33,367 nt of DNA from CAZMXI01 sp964570205 (GTDB taxonomy: Bacteria; Planctomycetota; Phycisphaerae; Tepidisphaerales; Tepidisphaeraceae). A model generated the notes under the pieces. The model was not told where the DNA came from. It searched no databases and was given only the letters and a program-made list of their open reading frames with translations. Numbering within the stretch: the stretch's first letter is position 1; each line of letters begins with the position of its first letter. Shown in pieces: positions 16,164-23,981 of this stretch. The stretch lies in contig CAZMXI010000031.1 of assembly GCA_964570205.1 (NCBI GenBank), forward strand, positions 1 through 33,367, written 5' to 3'. The position numbers and the translations under genes are program-made.

Positions 16164-17376
16164 CTACTGCTTCTTCTGACCCTCCGATTCCTCGACCGGA
16201 CGCGTCGTTGTCGGGTCTATGGCTTCGCCTTGCTCCGCGAGGCCCGGAGCCACGCCGATCCGGCCTTGCGACAGATCGGCCAGCGTCTTGCCCTCCCGCA
16301 ACTGTCCGAGGGCGTACACGGCGACACGGTTTGGCCCGAACTGGTTCGTCACCACCAGCAGGCGTTTGGCCTCGAAGGCGGGATGAATGTAGTCCTTGAA
16401 CAGGTCCATGTCGCCATCATGGACCCACAAACCGGCCGGGAGATCCATCGAGCCGGGGTGCGATCCCACCGACCCGAAGTACATCATCACCTTGCCTTCT
16501 TCGTCAAACAACTGCACGTTGTTGAAGGCGGCGTCCACCACATAGGTGATGCCCTGCTTGTCCACGGCCAGATGCTTGGGCCTGACCAGATCACCCGGGC
16601 GGTTGCCCGGCTGGCCTGTCGCCCAGATCAGTTTGCCGTCAGGCGTGAACTTCTGCACGCGAGCCTTCATCACGTCGGCGACGACGATGTTGCCCTGCGG
16701 ATCGCAGGCAATCGCCAGCGGCCGGATGAACTGTCCATCTTCGCCGCCCGGCTCGCCGATGCTCCGCAACAGCTTGCCGGTGAACCGGTCCAGAACCTTG
16801 ACCGTCTGGCTCTTAAAGTCGCAAGCATACAACTGGTTGCCGTAAACGGCCAGACCGACCGGATTGAAATCCGGCAGGTCGAAGGTCTGCACAAATCGCT
16901 CGTCGGGGTCGTACACGACGATCGATTGTTTGCCCAGGTCGGCAACGTACTTGACGCCGTCGGGGGCCACCGTGACGTCCACCGCCTTCGTCAGGGCGCC
17001 CATGCCCGTTGAACCCATGATGCGCGTCTGCTTGCTCCGCAGGTCCAGCACAAATATGCCTTTGCCCCGCACATCGCAGACGTAGATCCGGCCGTTCCAC
17101 ATGCACACGCCGTACGGCTTGGTGATGGGTAGCTCCTGNNNNNNNNNNCGAACCGTACAGCATCGTCTCAAATGAGCTCTGTTTCTCGGTGATGTCGCTG
17201 GCCTTGTTGAAGGCCCGGAGGAACTGCACGCGCGGCACATCCGGCGGCTCCGGCCAGAAGGCGTAGCTCTTCGGCGCTGTCGCCGGCTTCTTGCTGGCGC
17301 ATCCGCCGGCCAGAGCCAGCAGCGCCAGGGCCAGGACAGCGCCCAATGGCTTGACGAGGTGGTGACGGCGGGTCAT
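16164..17376 (-). CDS. NHL-repeat beta-propeller lipoprotein (upstream of the barrel gene), interrupted by an assembly gap
   Basis: The ATG at 17376 follows AAAGGA at good spacing. Residues 1-25 are a lipoprotein signal ending LAGGC. A linker with WPEPPDVPRVQFL resembles the PPDPPR linker of the second lipoprotein. Ten N at 17139-17148 follow codon 76; both flanks lie on codon boundaries, so the missing length should be a multiple of three. Alignment with the paralogue (ALFGKKPIQGLLSPYAV against MLYGS...QELPITKPYGV) suggests that few residues are missing. Six NHL-like blades follow, for example NPVGLAVYGNQLYACD, RPLAIACDPQGNIVVAD and RPKHLAVDKQGITYVVD. The C-terminal 40 residues are polar and low in structure. 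It comes after the tetraheme gene and before the barrel gene, and is probably a surface or periplasmic scaffold. Confidence 0.85.
17139..17148. other. Assembly gap (10 N) inside an NHL lipoprotein gene
   Basis: A second run of exactly ten N. As in the first, the codon boundaries on both sides fall at the gap edges, so ten cannot be the true length unless the gene is frameshifted. It is a scaffold placeholder. Confidence 0.95.
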
Positions 17377-17482
17377 CGCGTTTCCTTTCTGCTCCCTCTC
17401 CATACGGCTTCCGCCAGCAGGTTGATCGGACGGACGGGGGCGAAGCCGTACAGCGTGCCCAAGCGGTGTGTGCCAGCCGCAG

Positions 17483-17511
17483 GACGAGCCGACCGGAATG
17501 GTCGGCTCGTC
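17483..17511 (-). terminator. Strong intercistronic hairpin after the tetraheme cytochrome gene
   Basis: A perfect 12-bp stem (17483-17494 with 17500-17511) with a five-base loop, 22 bases after the tetraheme stop codon on the minus strand and before the first NHL lipoprotein gene. No U-tract follows, so partial termination or 3'-end protection of the tetraheme mRNA is more likely than full termination. Confidence 0.5.
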
Positions 17512-17532
17512 GGCGACTTTCGCTTGGCGAAT

Positions 17533-18216
17533 TTACTTCGGGTGGCAGGTCAGGCAGAGCTTGCTGCCCGTGTTGGTCATGCGCAGCAACTTGTCGTTGC
17601 CGGCGCCGTGGGCGTTGTGGCAGGTCGTGCAGGCGATCGCTTCGTTGGCCACGGTCACGTTCGGCGTGCCGTCGCGACCGGTCACCGTACGAGTGGTGCC
17701 CAGGTTCACAAACCGCAGGCCGGCGGACTTCACGCCCGCGATGGGGTTGTACGTGAAGTGACCGCTGTGCTGACGCTCTTCCTTGTAGACGGCGTAGGTG
17801 CCGACCGGGTGGTCATTGCTCAGATCGGTGCCGATCTTCGCCCACTCGGGGATGAAGCTGCCGCCGGCGCCGGCGCCATCCATGTCCTTGGTGCCGAAGC
17901 TGTCCAGGGCGACCGTGCCGTCATGGCAGCTCAGACAGAGGCGGCTGACCTTGTCGACCGCCGTCGTGACGCTCTCGCTGGTGCCATCGTGCAGCTTGTA
18001 GCTGGCCGTGGTCAGTTTGTGGTTCCACAGACGCTCAGTGCCGGCGATCTGGGGATCCATGGCATTGTGCGGCGTGTGGCACGGCTTGCAGATTTCGCCG
18101 CCCGACCACGCCATCGAGCTGAAGTTGTGCTTCGTGCCCGTAATGTAACCTTCCGCTTTAACATAGGATACCGCCAGCAGCGGAATGATGGCGGCAACAA
18201 TCAACATACGTTTCAT
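17533..18216 (-). CDS. Secreted tetraheme cytochrome c, first gene of the cytochrome block
   Basis: A 227-aa protein. Its ATG (18216) follows GGAGAAGG at suitable spacing. The signal peptide spans residues 1-21 (ending VKA|EG). Four CXXCH motifs start at C43, C94, C196 and C221, the last ending three residues before the C terminus. CKPCHTPHNA and CTTCHNAHG carry extra histidines that could ligate neighbouring hemes. The 100-residue spacing between the second and third motif contains KIGTDLSNDHPVG, conserved in the 12-heme protein. Small secreted multiheme proteins of this size include subunits of polymeric cytochrome filaments (such as the tetraheme OmcE of Geobacter), but I cannot show that this one polymerises. 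Being first and followed by a strong hairpin, it may be made in larger amounts than the rest of the block. Confidence 0.87.
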   Translation of the reverse strand: MKRMLIVAAIIPLLAVSYVKAEGYITGTKHNFSSMAWSGGEICKPCHTPHNAMDPQIAGTERLWNHKLTTASYKLHDGTSESVTTAVDKVSRLCLSCHDGTVALDSFGTKDMDGAGAGGSFIPEWAKIGTDLSNDHPVGTYAVYKEERQHSGHFTYNPIAGVKSAGLRFVNLGTTRTVTGRDGTPNVTVANEAIACTTCHNAHGAGNDKLLRMTNTGSKLCLTCHPK

Positions 18217-18254
18217 AAAACCTTCTCCTCGGGTGCTAGAGTCATTCCCGCTGC

Positions 18255-18548
18255 TCACTCTCCACTCGGAACTTGACCAACGGGATGGACTTCGCCCCAC
18301 GTCCGTCCGTTCAACGCCCATGCATGGGGCAACGCGCATACCAGCCCGATTCGGGCGTCTAATCGCCGAAATCCGCGCACAATGAGGGCTATTAGCGCCT
18401 GCCCGGACAGGATCAGTCCCACGAATAGGAAGAATGGCCGGGACTGCCTCCCGAGGTTTGGAGCGGTATCCATCCGTCTACCGAATCGGTACCAGAGTAG
18501 TGCTGAATAGGCGGCGCTCGGCCCCTCCGTCATGCCTTCTCTGAACAC
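18255..18548 (-). CDS. Possible small membrane protein (97 aa or less), unassigned
   Basis: An open frame upstream of the tetraheme gene on the same strand, starting at GTG (18548) or at the ATG at 18533. It encodes one convincing hydrophobic segment (FFLFVGLILSGQALIALIV) followed by basic residues, as in a single-pass membrane protein with a cytoplasmic C terminus. No strong ribosome-binding site is visible and I recognise no family. It could be a real leader gene of the block or chance coding in a promoter region. Two short palindromes (18317-18328 and 18344-18356) lie within it, which slightly favours a regulatory reading of this DNA. Confidence 0.3.
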   Translation of the reverse strand: MFREGMTEGPSAAYSALLWYRFGRRMDTAPNLGRQSRPFFLFVGLILSGQALIALIVRGFRRLDARIGLVCALPHAWALNGRTWGEVHPVGQVPSGE

Positions 18549-18570
18549 ACAACACCCGATCGTTACTGGC

Positions 18571-18594
18571 GTATGCCCTGTTGACGGGGAATAC
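18571..18594. promoter_or_regulatory. Imperfect inverted repeat upstream of the beta-helix gene
   Basis: Half-sites GTATGCCC (18571-18578) and GGGAATAC (18587-18594) match at seven of eight positions, and a TTGACG hexamer lies between them (18581-18586). It ends 20 bases before the beta-helix start, in the divergent region with the cytochrome block. It may be an operator; no clear -10 element with normal spacing is seen. Confidence 0.3.
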
Positions 18595-18614
18595 CCATAC
18601 CCCCCAATTCATAT

Positions 18615-19946
18615 ATGCATTTTCATCTATATATCCCGATCGTGACACTGATGACACTCCTCAGCCTGCCCTCCGTGCTGCGCTCAGCCGACTTCTCGCC
18701 TCGGGCAGATGAGCGCCAAATGCCACGCAGAATGCACTCGGCCATGAGCGAATTGCCCGTCGTTACAGTGGGGAAGGCTGACGCCGATTTGATGGGCACG
18801 GACAACCGGGCCCTCCAGGCGGCGGTGGATTACGTGGCCGGGCTCGGTGGGGGGATCGTCCAAATCGCACCTGGTGAGTACCTGATGCGGGACTCGCTTC
18901 ATCTGCGACCGCTCGTCACCGTTCGTGGCACACCCGGCCGGACGGTGCTGCGCAAGGCCGATGGCGTGGTCTCGCCGCTGGCCATCGACGGTGACTTTGG
19001 CGAGGAGCAGATCACCGTCGCCGATCCGACAGGCTTCACCGTGGGAGCCGGGGTGGCCATCTGGGATTCCAGCGCCGGCGGCTTCCATGCAACTGTTGCG
19101 CGGATCACAGGCCGTCGCGGCAACACCTTCTCCATCGACAAGGCGTTGAACGCCGATTGCCTGGTTTCGCGTAAAGCCCTGGCGGCGACTGTCTTTCCGG
19201 TTATCAGCGGCTATGACCTGGAAGGTGCAAGAGTTGAGAATCTGGTGATCGAAGGGAACAAGGATCGGAATATCGCGCTGAATGGCTGCCGGGGCGCAGG
19301 CATCTTTCTGTATAGGGGATTCGGGACGGTGATCGACGGCTGCATCGTGCGGAACTTCAACGGCGATGGCATCAGCTTTCAGCAGTCCAACGACGTGACG
19401 GTCAGCAACTGCATCGTGGAAAGAAACGCGGTGCTCGGGCTGCATCCCGGGAGCGGATCACAACGGCCTACCGTACGCAGATGTGTAGCGAGGGAAAATG
19501 GAGAAGATGGGCTGTTCCTCTGCTGGCGAGTGAGACATGGGACTTTTGAGGACAACATCCTCGAGGGGAACGGCCGGTATGGAATCTCGATCGGGCACAA
19601 GGACACCGACAATCTCCTTCGCCGTAATCGAGTGGCGCGCAATGGCCGGGATGGGGTTTGCTTCCGCAATGAGGCGTTGGGCATGGCCGGCCACCGTAAT
19701 CGTCTTGAAGAAAACACGATCGAGAATAATGGCCGGGACGCTGAAGTCGCGGGAATTCGCATCATGGGTGAAACAAACGATGTTGTCCTGAAGAACAACT
19801 CGATACGCGACACTCGACCGGCCGGGCAGCGCAGGCAGACGACCGGAATCCGAATTGAAGCTAAAGTGGGGCCGGTTGCTATCGAGGGAAACACCATCGA
19901 GGCGGCCACGGTGGTGCAGGACCTTAGGAAAGCGGAGCCGCGATAA
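18615..19946 (+). CDS. Secreted right-handed parallel beta-helix repeat protein
   Basis: Up to 443 aa. The first ATG (18615) has no Shine-Dalgarno sequence; the in-frame ATG at 18651 is an alternative. A hydrophobic N terminus (YIPIVTLMTLLSLPSVLRSA) suggests export. Near residue 60, GTDNRALQAAVDYVAGLGGGIVQIAPGEYLM is the typical start of pectate-lyase-superfamily beta-helices, and residues 200-430 are rich in coil repeats with stacked Asn (GDGISFQQSNDVTVSNCIVERN, EDNILEGNGRYGISIG, RNRVARNGRDGVCF, KNNSIRDT). Such proteins bind or cleave polysaccharides or are surface proteins. I cannot identify a catalytic triad, so an enzymatic role is open. It is divergent from the cytochrome block and 55 bases upstream of bpt. 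Confidence 0.8.
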   Translation: MHFHLYIPIVTLMTLLSLPSVLRSADFSPRADERQMPRRMHSAMSELPVVTVGKADADLMGTDNRALQAAVDYVAGLGGGIVQIAPGEYLMRDSLHLRPLVTVRGTPGRTVLRKADGVVSPLAIDGDFGEEQITVADPTGFTVGAGVAIWDSSAGGFHATVARITGRRGNTFSIDKALNADCLVSRKALAATVFPVISGYDLEGARVENLVIEGNKDRNIALNGCRGAGIFLYRGFGTVIDGCIVRNFNGDGISFQQSNDVTVSNCIVERNAVLGLHPGSGSQRPTVRRCVARENGEDGLFLCWRVRHGTFEDNILEGNGRYGISIGHKDTDNLLRRNRVARNGRDGVCFRNEALGMAGHRNRLEENTIENNGRDAEVAGIRIMGETNDVVLKNNSIRDTRPAGQRRQTTGIRIEAKVGPVAIEGNTIEAATVVQDLRKAEPR

Positions 19947-20001
19947 GCCGCGAGGCCTTTGCTCATTGTTGCCCGTCGGGCTACAGTCCGCCGGTGGATT
20001 C

Positions 20002-20763
20002 ATGCAGGAGCCGCAGCGAAGCGAGTATCTGGCCAGTGCCTACCCGTCCATGGCGTGCCCGGTGCGCATGCCTCTGCAGATTCTGCCGGAGCACGATTGC
20101 CCATACATGCCTGGCCGGACCGCTCAGATCCGGGCCTTCGGGGCAACTCGTCTGGCTGCGGATGCCTATCATGACCTGATGGATGCGGGATTTCGGCGCA
20201 CAGGCACGACATTCTACCAGCCGATCTGTCGCCACTGCCGACGGTGCCAGGCTATCCGCATCCCCGTGGAGCGGTATTCGCCCAGCAAATCCCAGAGGAG
20301 GGCGTGGCAACGCAACCAGGACCTGAGCATCGTCGCCGGCAAGCCGGATCCCACGACCGAGAAATATCAGCTTTATTGCCGCTACACGGCTGACCGACAC
20401 AAGGCCCAGCAACCTGACAGCCGTCAGGCGTTTCGGGCGTTTCTGTACGAATCGCCCGTGCAGACGGTCGAGATGACTTACCGCGATGTGAGCGGCCGGC
20501 TGCTGGCGGTCGGCATCTGCGATGTCAGTGTCAGGTCACTCAGCAGCGTGTATTTCTACTTTGATCCCGGTGAACTGAGGCGCGGGCTGGGCACGTTCGG
20601 AGCGATGTGCGAAATCGCCGCCGCGCAGCGCATGGGCATTGGGCATTACTATCTGGGTTACTGGGTGCCGGGATGCCGCGCGATGCAGTACAAGCAGAGC
20701 TTCCGGCCGTTTGAGCTGCTCGATGGCGATGGGGTCTGGCGATCGCCGCGGGCCAAGGACTGA
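20002..20763 (+). CDS. bpt: Aspartate/glutamate leucyltransferase (bacterial N-end rule)
   Basis: A 253-aa protein, the usual length of the Bpt family. The N-terminal CPYMPGRTA (residues 33-41) and the CRHCRRC cluster (C76, C79, C82) followed by AIRIPVERYSPSKSQRR are family hallmarks, as are VYFYFDPGELRRGLGTF and YLGYWVPGCRAMQYK towards the C terminus. Bpt transfers leucine from Leu-tRNA to proteins with N-terminal Asp or Glu, marking them for ClpS/ClpAP degradation in the cytoplasm. The ATG at 20002 is weakly supported by GGTGG just upstream, but the N terminus aligns well with the family. It probably forms its own transcript or one with the beta-helix gene, and a shared terminator with the convergent glutamate synthase-like gene follows. 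Confidence 0.9.
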   Translation: MQEPQRSEYLASAYPSMACPVRMPLQILPEHDCPYMPGRTAQIRAFGATRLAADAYHDLMDAGFRRTGTTFYQPICRHCRRCQAIRIPVERYSPSKSQRRAWQRNQDLSIVAGKPDPTTEKYQLYCRYTADRHKAQQPDSRQAFRAFLYESPVQTVEMTYRDVSGRLLAVGICDVSVRSLSSVYFYFDPGELRRGLGTFGAMCEIAAAQRMGIGHYYLGYWVPGCRAMQYKQSFRPFELLDGDGVWRSPRAKD

Positions 20764-20766
20764 AAA

Positions 20767-20793
20767 GGGCCCGGCGATTGGTTCGCCGGGCCC
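20767..20793. terminator. Intrinsic terminator between convergent genes
   Basis: A perfect 11-bp GC-rich stem (20767-20777 with 20783-20793) and a five-base loop, directly after the bpt stop. On the minus strand it is followed by TTTT, so it best fits rho-independent termination of the glutamate synthase-like gene, and may also end bpt transcripts. Confidence 0.8.
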
Positions 20794-20815
20794 CGGAAGG
20801 TCGATTCGAAGCCGA

Positions 20816-22408
20816 TTAATCGGCGAGGACCTTCTCGGCCTCAGCGCGATACGCCCGCATCACGTGGGGGATGCCGGAGATATTCTCGGCCTCTTCAGTC
20901 AGCGACATCAGGTCGGAGCGGCTGATGGTCGAGAGGCGCCAGTTGCGGCTGCCGGCCATAAGCTGCTGCAGGCCGGTGCGCATCTTCTGGGCGAACGTGT
21001 ACATGCCGATCGCGCCAGCGGGCATCGTGTCCAGCGCATTGCCGTACTTGTGCTTGAGTTCTTCGTAGCACACAAAGATTTCTTCCATCTTCGTGCCGTA
21101 CTTCTCGACGGTCTTGGGAAGCTTGCCTTCTTTGAGCCACTGGGCGATGTTCTTGCCGACCATGCCCGGGATCATAATGGCGCGGCCCATGCAGACGGCC
21201 TTCACGTAAGGCGCGCCCATGGCGAGGGCCTTGAAGATGTGGTCTTCGGTGCTGAAGCCGCCCGCGATGGCGATATCGGGCACGCGGATGCCGCGCTGCC
21301 GCAGCGTCTCGCAAAACTGGTACGCCAGCGACTGGATGTAGAAGGTGGGGATGCCCCACTCGTTCATCATCGGCCAGGGGCTCATGCCGGTGCCGCCCGG
21401 CGCGCCGTCGATCGTCAGCAGATCGATATGCGCCTCGGCGCTGTAGCGGATGGCCATGGCCAGCTCGACCATGCTGTAGGCGCCGGTCTTCAGCGTAACG
21501 CGCTTGAAGCCCAGGTCGCGCAGGCGGGCAACTTCCGCCAGGAAGCCTTCCTTGGTCACGAAACCGAGACGGCTGTGGCGTTCGAACTCGCGGATGGCGC
21601 CGTCCTTGAAGCCGTCGATGTTGGCCGGGTCGGTCGGGTCGGGCGACACGATATAGCCGCGGCGCTTGAGCTCCTGGGCGCGCTCGAGCTGCTTGACCTT
21701 GATCTCGCCGCCGATGCACTTGGCGCCCTGGCCCCACTTCAGTTCGATGGTGTCCAGGCCGTGCTTGTTCAGCACATACTCGGCGACGCCGAACCGCGTG
21801 TCCTCGACGTTCATCTGGACGAGGATTTCGCCGTAGCCCTCGTAGTACTTCTTGTAGGTGTTGATGCGGCGATCCATCTCCGGCGAGCTGACGATCTTCT
21901 TGTTGCCGTCCAGCTTCAGTTCCGGGTCGATGCCGCACACGTTCTCGCCGCAGACCAGGGTGATGCCGGCGACGGCAGCGCCCGCGGCGAAGTGTTCCCA
22001 GTTTACGCGGGCGATCTCGGTGGAGCCCAGCGCGCCGGTGAACATCGGCATGCGCATCCTGACCTTCTTGCTCCAGCCGTACTCCGTCTCTGTGTCCACC
22101 GTCGGGAAGGTGGCCGTGTCCGGACCAGGCTCGATGCCGTCAGGCATGCCGTCGGCGCCGATCGCGTAGCCCTGGATGTTAAGGTGGGAATAGTCAACCG
22201 GGTAGTCTTTGTCAGCGCCGGCGGTGATCTGCCCAAAGGGCTTCGGATAAAGCACTTCGCGACCGCGATAGCTTGACAGAAAAACCTCGCAGCCTCCAGC
22301 GCAGCCGTCCAGACAGACGGAACACAGGCCCGATTGCGGAACGATGCTCTTGATACGATTGACTGTCCCAGTCGTATCATTAGCGTTCGGACGCCTCAGA
22401 TTTGCCAT
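20816..22408 (-). CDS. FMN-binding glutamate synthase-like protein with an N-terminal cysteine cluster
   Basis: A 530-aa protein; the ATG at 22408 has AAAGGAG about 12 bases upstream. The C-terminal 350 residues form the FMN-binding TIM barrel of glutamate synthase: WGQGAKCIGGEIK, IDGAPGGTGMSPWP, AIAGGFSTEDHIFKALAMGAPYVKAVCMGRA. There is no N-terminal glutamine amidotransferase domain and no GltD (NADPH) gene beside it, so the electron and nitrogen donors differ from the classical enzyme or the reaction is different. Residues 29-40 have C29, C32, C36 and C40 (CSVCLDGCAGGC), which could bind an iron-sulfur cluster and feed electrons from ferredoxin. A TACAAT hexamer at 22472-22467 on the minus strand is a possible -10 element. 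I am sure of the fold but not of the reaction. Confidence 0.85.
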   Translation of the reverse strand: MANLRRPNANDTTGTVNRIKSIVPQSGLCSVCLDGCAGGCEVFLSSYRGREVLYPKPFGQITAGADKDYPVDYSHLNIQGYAIGADGMPDGIEPGPDTATFPTVDTETEYGWSKKVRMRMPMFTGALGSTEIARVNWEHFAAGAAVAGITLVCGENVCGIDPELKLDGNKKIVSSPEMDRRINTYKKYYEGYGEILVQMNVEDTRFGVAEYVLNKHGLDTIELKWGQGAKCIGGEIKVKQLERAQELKRRGYIVSPDPTDPANIDGFKDGAIREFERHSRLGFVTKEGFLAEVARLRDLGFKRVTLKTGAYSMVELAMAIRYSAEAHIDLLTIDGAPGGTGMSPWPMMNEWGIPTFYIQSLAYQFCETLRQRGIRVPDIAIAGGFSTEDHIFKALAMGAPYVKAVCMGRAIMIPGMVGKNIAQWLKEGKLPKTVEKYGTKMEEIFVCYEELKHKYGNALDTMPAGAIGMYTFAQKMRTGLQQLMAGSRNWRLSTISRSDLMSLTEEAENISGIPHVMRAYRAEAEKVLAD

Positions 22409-22619
22409 ACAGCGACCAGCTCCTTTCTCTAGCGGGTTGAGGGTAAACAGGACAATTCGGTCGGAGATTGTAGGAATCGCCGCTCGCTTTGAAAGGGCTC
22501 GCCGCCCGAAATGAGGGGGTGTTGGAGGAATAGGGTCCATCAAACCGCGGTCCGGCTCACCGGAGCAAAGCTTCCTGTGCTATGATATGAACGGTCTGGT
22601 TCACGACCACGGGGATGCC

Positions 22620-23750
22620 ATGACGCTCGATTCGCGCAGCGAGAAGGACCACCTGAAGAGCCTGGGAGACTGGCTTGCCCGCTATAGCGCCTTGGCGGCG
22701 GACGAACTCATCCGCCGTGGAGAGGGCGGCGATGTCCAGTGCTTCGCCTGCGGGCACCGTTGCCTGGTGAAGCCCGGCCGGGATGGGGTTTGCCGCGTGC
22801 GGTTCAACGAGAATGGACAGCTTCGCGTGCCGTTCGGCTATGTGGCCGGAGTGGCCTGCGATCCGATCGAAAAGAAGCCCTTGTGGCATGTCCTGCCCGG
22901 CTCGGATGCCCTGACCTTTGGCATGCTCGGGTGCGATCTTCACTGCGGATATTGCCAGAACTGGATTACCAGCCAGATGTTGCGCGATCCCGCTTCGATG
23001 GGCCACGTCAAGCGCTGCAAGCCCGAGGATCTGGTCAACGCCGCCCTGCAACACCAGGCGCCGGTCATGGTGTCCAGTTATAACGAGCCCCTGATCACCA
23101 GCGAGTGGGCGGTGGCCGTGTTCAAAGCGGCCAAGGTGCATGGGCTGAAGTGCGCCTACGTCTCCAACGGCAACGCCACGCCTGAGGTGCTGGATTACAT
23201 GCGGCCGTTCATGGACGCCTATAAGGTCGATCTTAAGACATTTAATGACAAGAACTACCGACAGCTTGGCGGAGTGCTGGAGAATGTCACGACAACGATC
23301 CGGCTGCTGAAGGAGCGAGGCTTCTGGGTGGAAGTCGTGACACTGGTGGTTCCGGGTTTCAGCGATGATGCGGACGACCTGAAGCGCATGGCCGAATTCC
23401 TCGCCAGTGTCGATCCGCTGATGCCCTGGCATATGACGGCCTTCCACCCGGACTACAAGATGCGTGATCGGCGCAACACGACAGCCGATGACCTGATGAA
23501 AGTGCTGGAGATCGGTCGGCAGGCGGGCCTGAAGTATCTCTATCCGGGGAATCTGCATGGCATGGTGGGGGGGTGGGAGGATACGCAATGCCACCGGTGC
23601 AGCGCGACGTTGGTCCGCCGGACGGGCTTTCGCGTTCATGAGAACCGGGTGGGGTCGGACGGGCTGTGTCCCGAGTGCAAGGCCGCTATTCCCGGCATCT
23701 GGGGCAAATCCAGCGGCCACGGCGACGGCCGAATCCGGCACATCGCGTGA
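22620..23750 (+). CDS. amrS: AmmeMemoRadiSam-system radical SAM enzyme
   Basis: A 376-aa protein. I prefer the ATG at 22620 over the one at 22587: a TATGAT hexamer at 22581-22586 is a possible -10 element overlapping the earlier start, and GGGGA lies 8-12 bases before 22620. The radical SAM cysteines are CDLHCGYC (C105, C109, C112). An N-terminal cluster (C41, C44, C48, C58 in CFACGHRC...C) and C-terminal CHRC and CPEC pairs are typical of this pyruvate-formate-lyase-activase-like family. Middle motifs SYNEPLI, CAYVSNGN and VDLKTF also fit. The family usually accompanies a Memo-domain protein and an AMMECR1-domain protein; neither is in this window. The reaction is not firmly established for the family. 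Confidence 0.85.
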   Translation: MTLDSRSEKDHLKSLGDWLARYSALAADELIRRGEGGDVQCFACGHRCLVKPGRDGVCRVRFNENGQLRVPFGYVAGVACDPIEKKPLWHVLPGSDALTFGMLGCDLHCGYCQNWITSQMLRDPASMGHVKRCKPEDLVNAALQHQAPVMVSSYNEPLITSEWAVAVFKAAKVHGLKCAYVSNGNATPEVLDYMRPFMDAYKVDLKTFNDKNYRQLGGVLENVTTTIRLLKERGFWVEVVTLVVPGFSDDADDLKRMAEFLASVDPLMPWHMTAFHPDYKMRDRRNTTADDLMKVLEIGRQAGLKYLYPGNLHGMVGGWEDTQCHRCSATLVRRTGFRVHENRVGSDGLCPECKAAIPGIWGKSSGHGDGRIRHIA

Positions 23751-23981
23751 TCCGCAGCAGCTCGTCAATTGACTTCATTCCCCGTGGTTCGCGGATGCCA
23801 CCGCAGGCTTCTTTGAGATGAGTCGTTTCATGGGTGCAGGGCGTGATTGTACTGCGGCCGCGTGCGTGAACGCCATCGCACAGGACGGGTGATCGTTCCG
23901 ACCGCGTGATGTGCGGGGTGTTCCCGCGACCACGGTGCGGCGATCGCAAGGATGTAGTCCTACAGCCTTTGGAGGCATACC

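Noticed and set aside
20639..22276. A 545-codon open frame on the + strand
   Set aside because: It is antisense to the glutamate synthase-like gene, which has unmistakable FMN-barrel motifs.
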